Source of the DNA: Burkholderia aenigmatica
GTDB lineage: Bacteria; Pseudomonadota; Gammaproteobacteria; Burkholderiales; Burkholderiaceae
Length of the DNA stretch: 64,000 nucleotides
Assembly: GCF_902499175.1 (NCBI RefSeq)
Contig: NZ_CABVQC010000018.1
Span: 58,916-122,915 of the forward strand
Direction of reading: 5' to 3'
This document shows, piece by piece, positions 63,642-64,000 of the stretch (positions are counted from its first letter, which is position 1; each line of letters opens with the position of its first letter). The notes below the pieces were generated by a model. The model saw nothing but the letters and a program-made list of their open reading frames with translations. It ran no database searches and was not told the DNA's origin. Both the position numbers and the translations under genes were made by a program.

Positions 63642-64000
63642 ATGTCCTTTCGTTTTTGGATGCGTGCCACGCTGGTGGCCGCGCTCGGATCGCTCGTCGC
63701 GCTGATTGTCACCGCGTGCGGATCGTCGTCGATGCAGGCGAGCGGCCAGCAGCAGATTCGCCACGTGTTCGTGATCACGCTCGAAAACGAGAACTACGCG
63801 ACCACGTTCGGCGCGAACACGAAGGCGCCGTACCTCGCGACGACGCTGGCCGCGCAGGGTGCGCTGGTGCAGCAGTACTACGGCACCGGGCACGTGAGCC
63901 TCGACAACTACATCGCGATGCTGAGCGGCCAGTCGCCGACCAATGAAACCGACAACGACTGCCCGGTGTTCCAGGACTACAAGCTGACCGGGATGACGCC
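63642..64000 (+). CDS. Phosphoesterase-family lipoprotein, N-terminal part (3' end outside window)
   Basis: The first 119 residues are visible. Signal peptide with lipobox VTAC (about residue 26). The mature start QIRHVFVITLENENYATTFG is the catalytic opening of the phosphoesterase family PF04185 (phospholipase C and AcpA-type acid phosphatase), with Glu/Asn metal and phosphate ligands; GTGHVSLDNYIAMLSGQSP follows as expected. It is likely a surface or periplasmic phosphatase or phospholipase. It lies 60 bases after paralog 2 and appears to belong to the same unit. Confidence 0.85.
   Translation, partial: MSFRFWMRATLVAALGSLVALIVTACGSSSMQASGQQQIRHVFVITLENENYATTFGANTKAPYLATTLAAQGALVQQYYGTGHVSLDNYIAMLSGQSPTNETDNDCPVFQDYKLTGMT

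Overview
This 64 kb window is high-GC DNA from a Burkholderia, most likely a member of the Burkholderia cepacia complex. The main evidence is a secreted lipase with its dedicated foldase (15902-18034), whose mature sequence is nearly that of the crystallised B. cepacia lipase. The TCA-cycle gene order (acnA, prpD, citE-like, mdh, gntR, sdhCDAB, sdhE, gltA) also fits, and from memory of Burkholderia genomes this block lies on chromosome 2. Almost every base is in an ordinary, well-packed gene. I see no rRNA, tRNA, CRISPR array, insertion sequence or prophage.

Layout. 1-9.9 kb: the tail of an unknown gene, an MscS-type channel, an LLM flavin oxidoreductase, a LprI-like small exported protein, a GNAT acetyltransferase, a 1 kb gene-poor stretch ending in a strong terminator (possible sRNA), a sirtuin overlapping a DUF938 methyltransferase, gnd, and a DUF4148 exported protein. 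10-18 kb: a small unknown protein, an NlpD-like lipoprotein, a Pr6Pr membrane protein, cytochrome b561, a copper-type pair (DUF2946 and an OprC/NosA-like TonB receptor), then lipase and foldase. 18-24 kb: a MocR/PdxR regulator divergent from a four-gene PotABCD-type ABC importer. 24-28 kb: two homologous MFS exporters on either side of a LysR regulator. 28-32 kb: a secreted S53 (sedolisin) peptidase and an ArsR/SRPBCC/DUF1801 operon. 32-45.5 kb: the TCA-cycle block. 45.5-51.5 kb: an AraC regulator, a VOC protein, a DUF1479 oxygenase, then dimethylargininase, an Lrp-type regulator and an APC amino-acid permease. 51.8-57.4 kb: a complete tripartite RND efflux operon with a LysR gene at its end. 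58.5-61.6 kb: MFS, SnoaL-like protein, glutathione transferase and cupin. 61.9-64 kb: two paralogous Tat-exported proteins of unknown function, followed by a phosphoesterase lipoprotein cut by the window edge.

How the genes work together. The TCA block covers citrate to malate and oxaloacetate. Its likely regulator is a GntR/HutC protein whose promoter carries a perfect 16-bp palindrome shared with mdh. Lipase, S53 peptidase, phosphoesterase and RND pump are secretion and defence functions typical of an environmental opportunist. The best candidate for an undescribed system is the tandem Tat-protein/phosphoesterase cluster at the right end. The best regulatory candidates are a terminator hairpin abutting the gnd ribosome-binding site and several perfect operator-like palindromes in divergent promoters.
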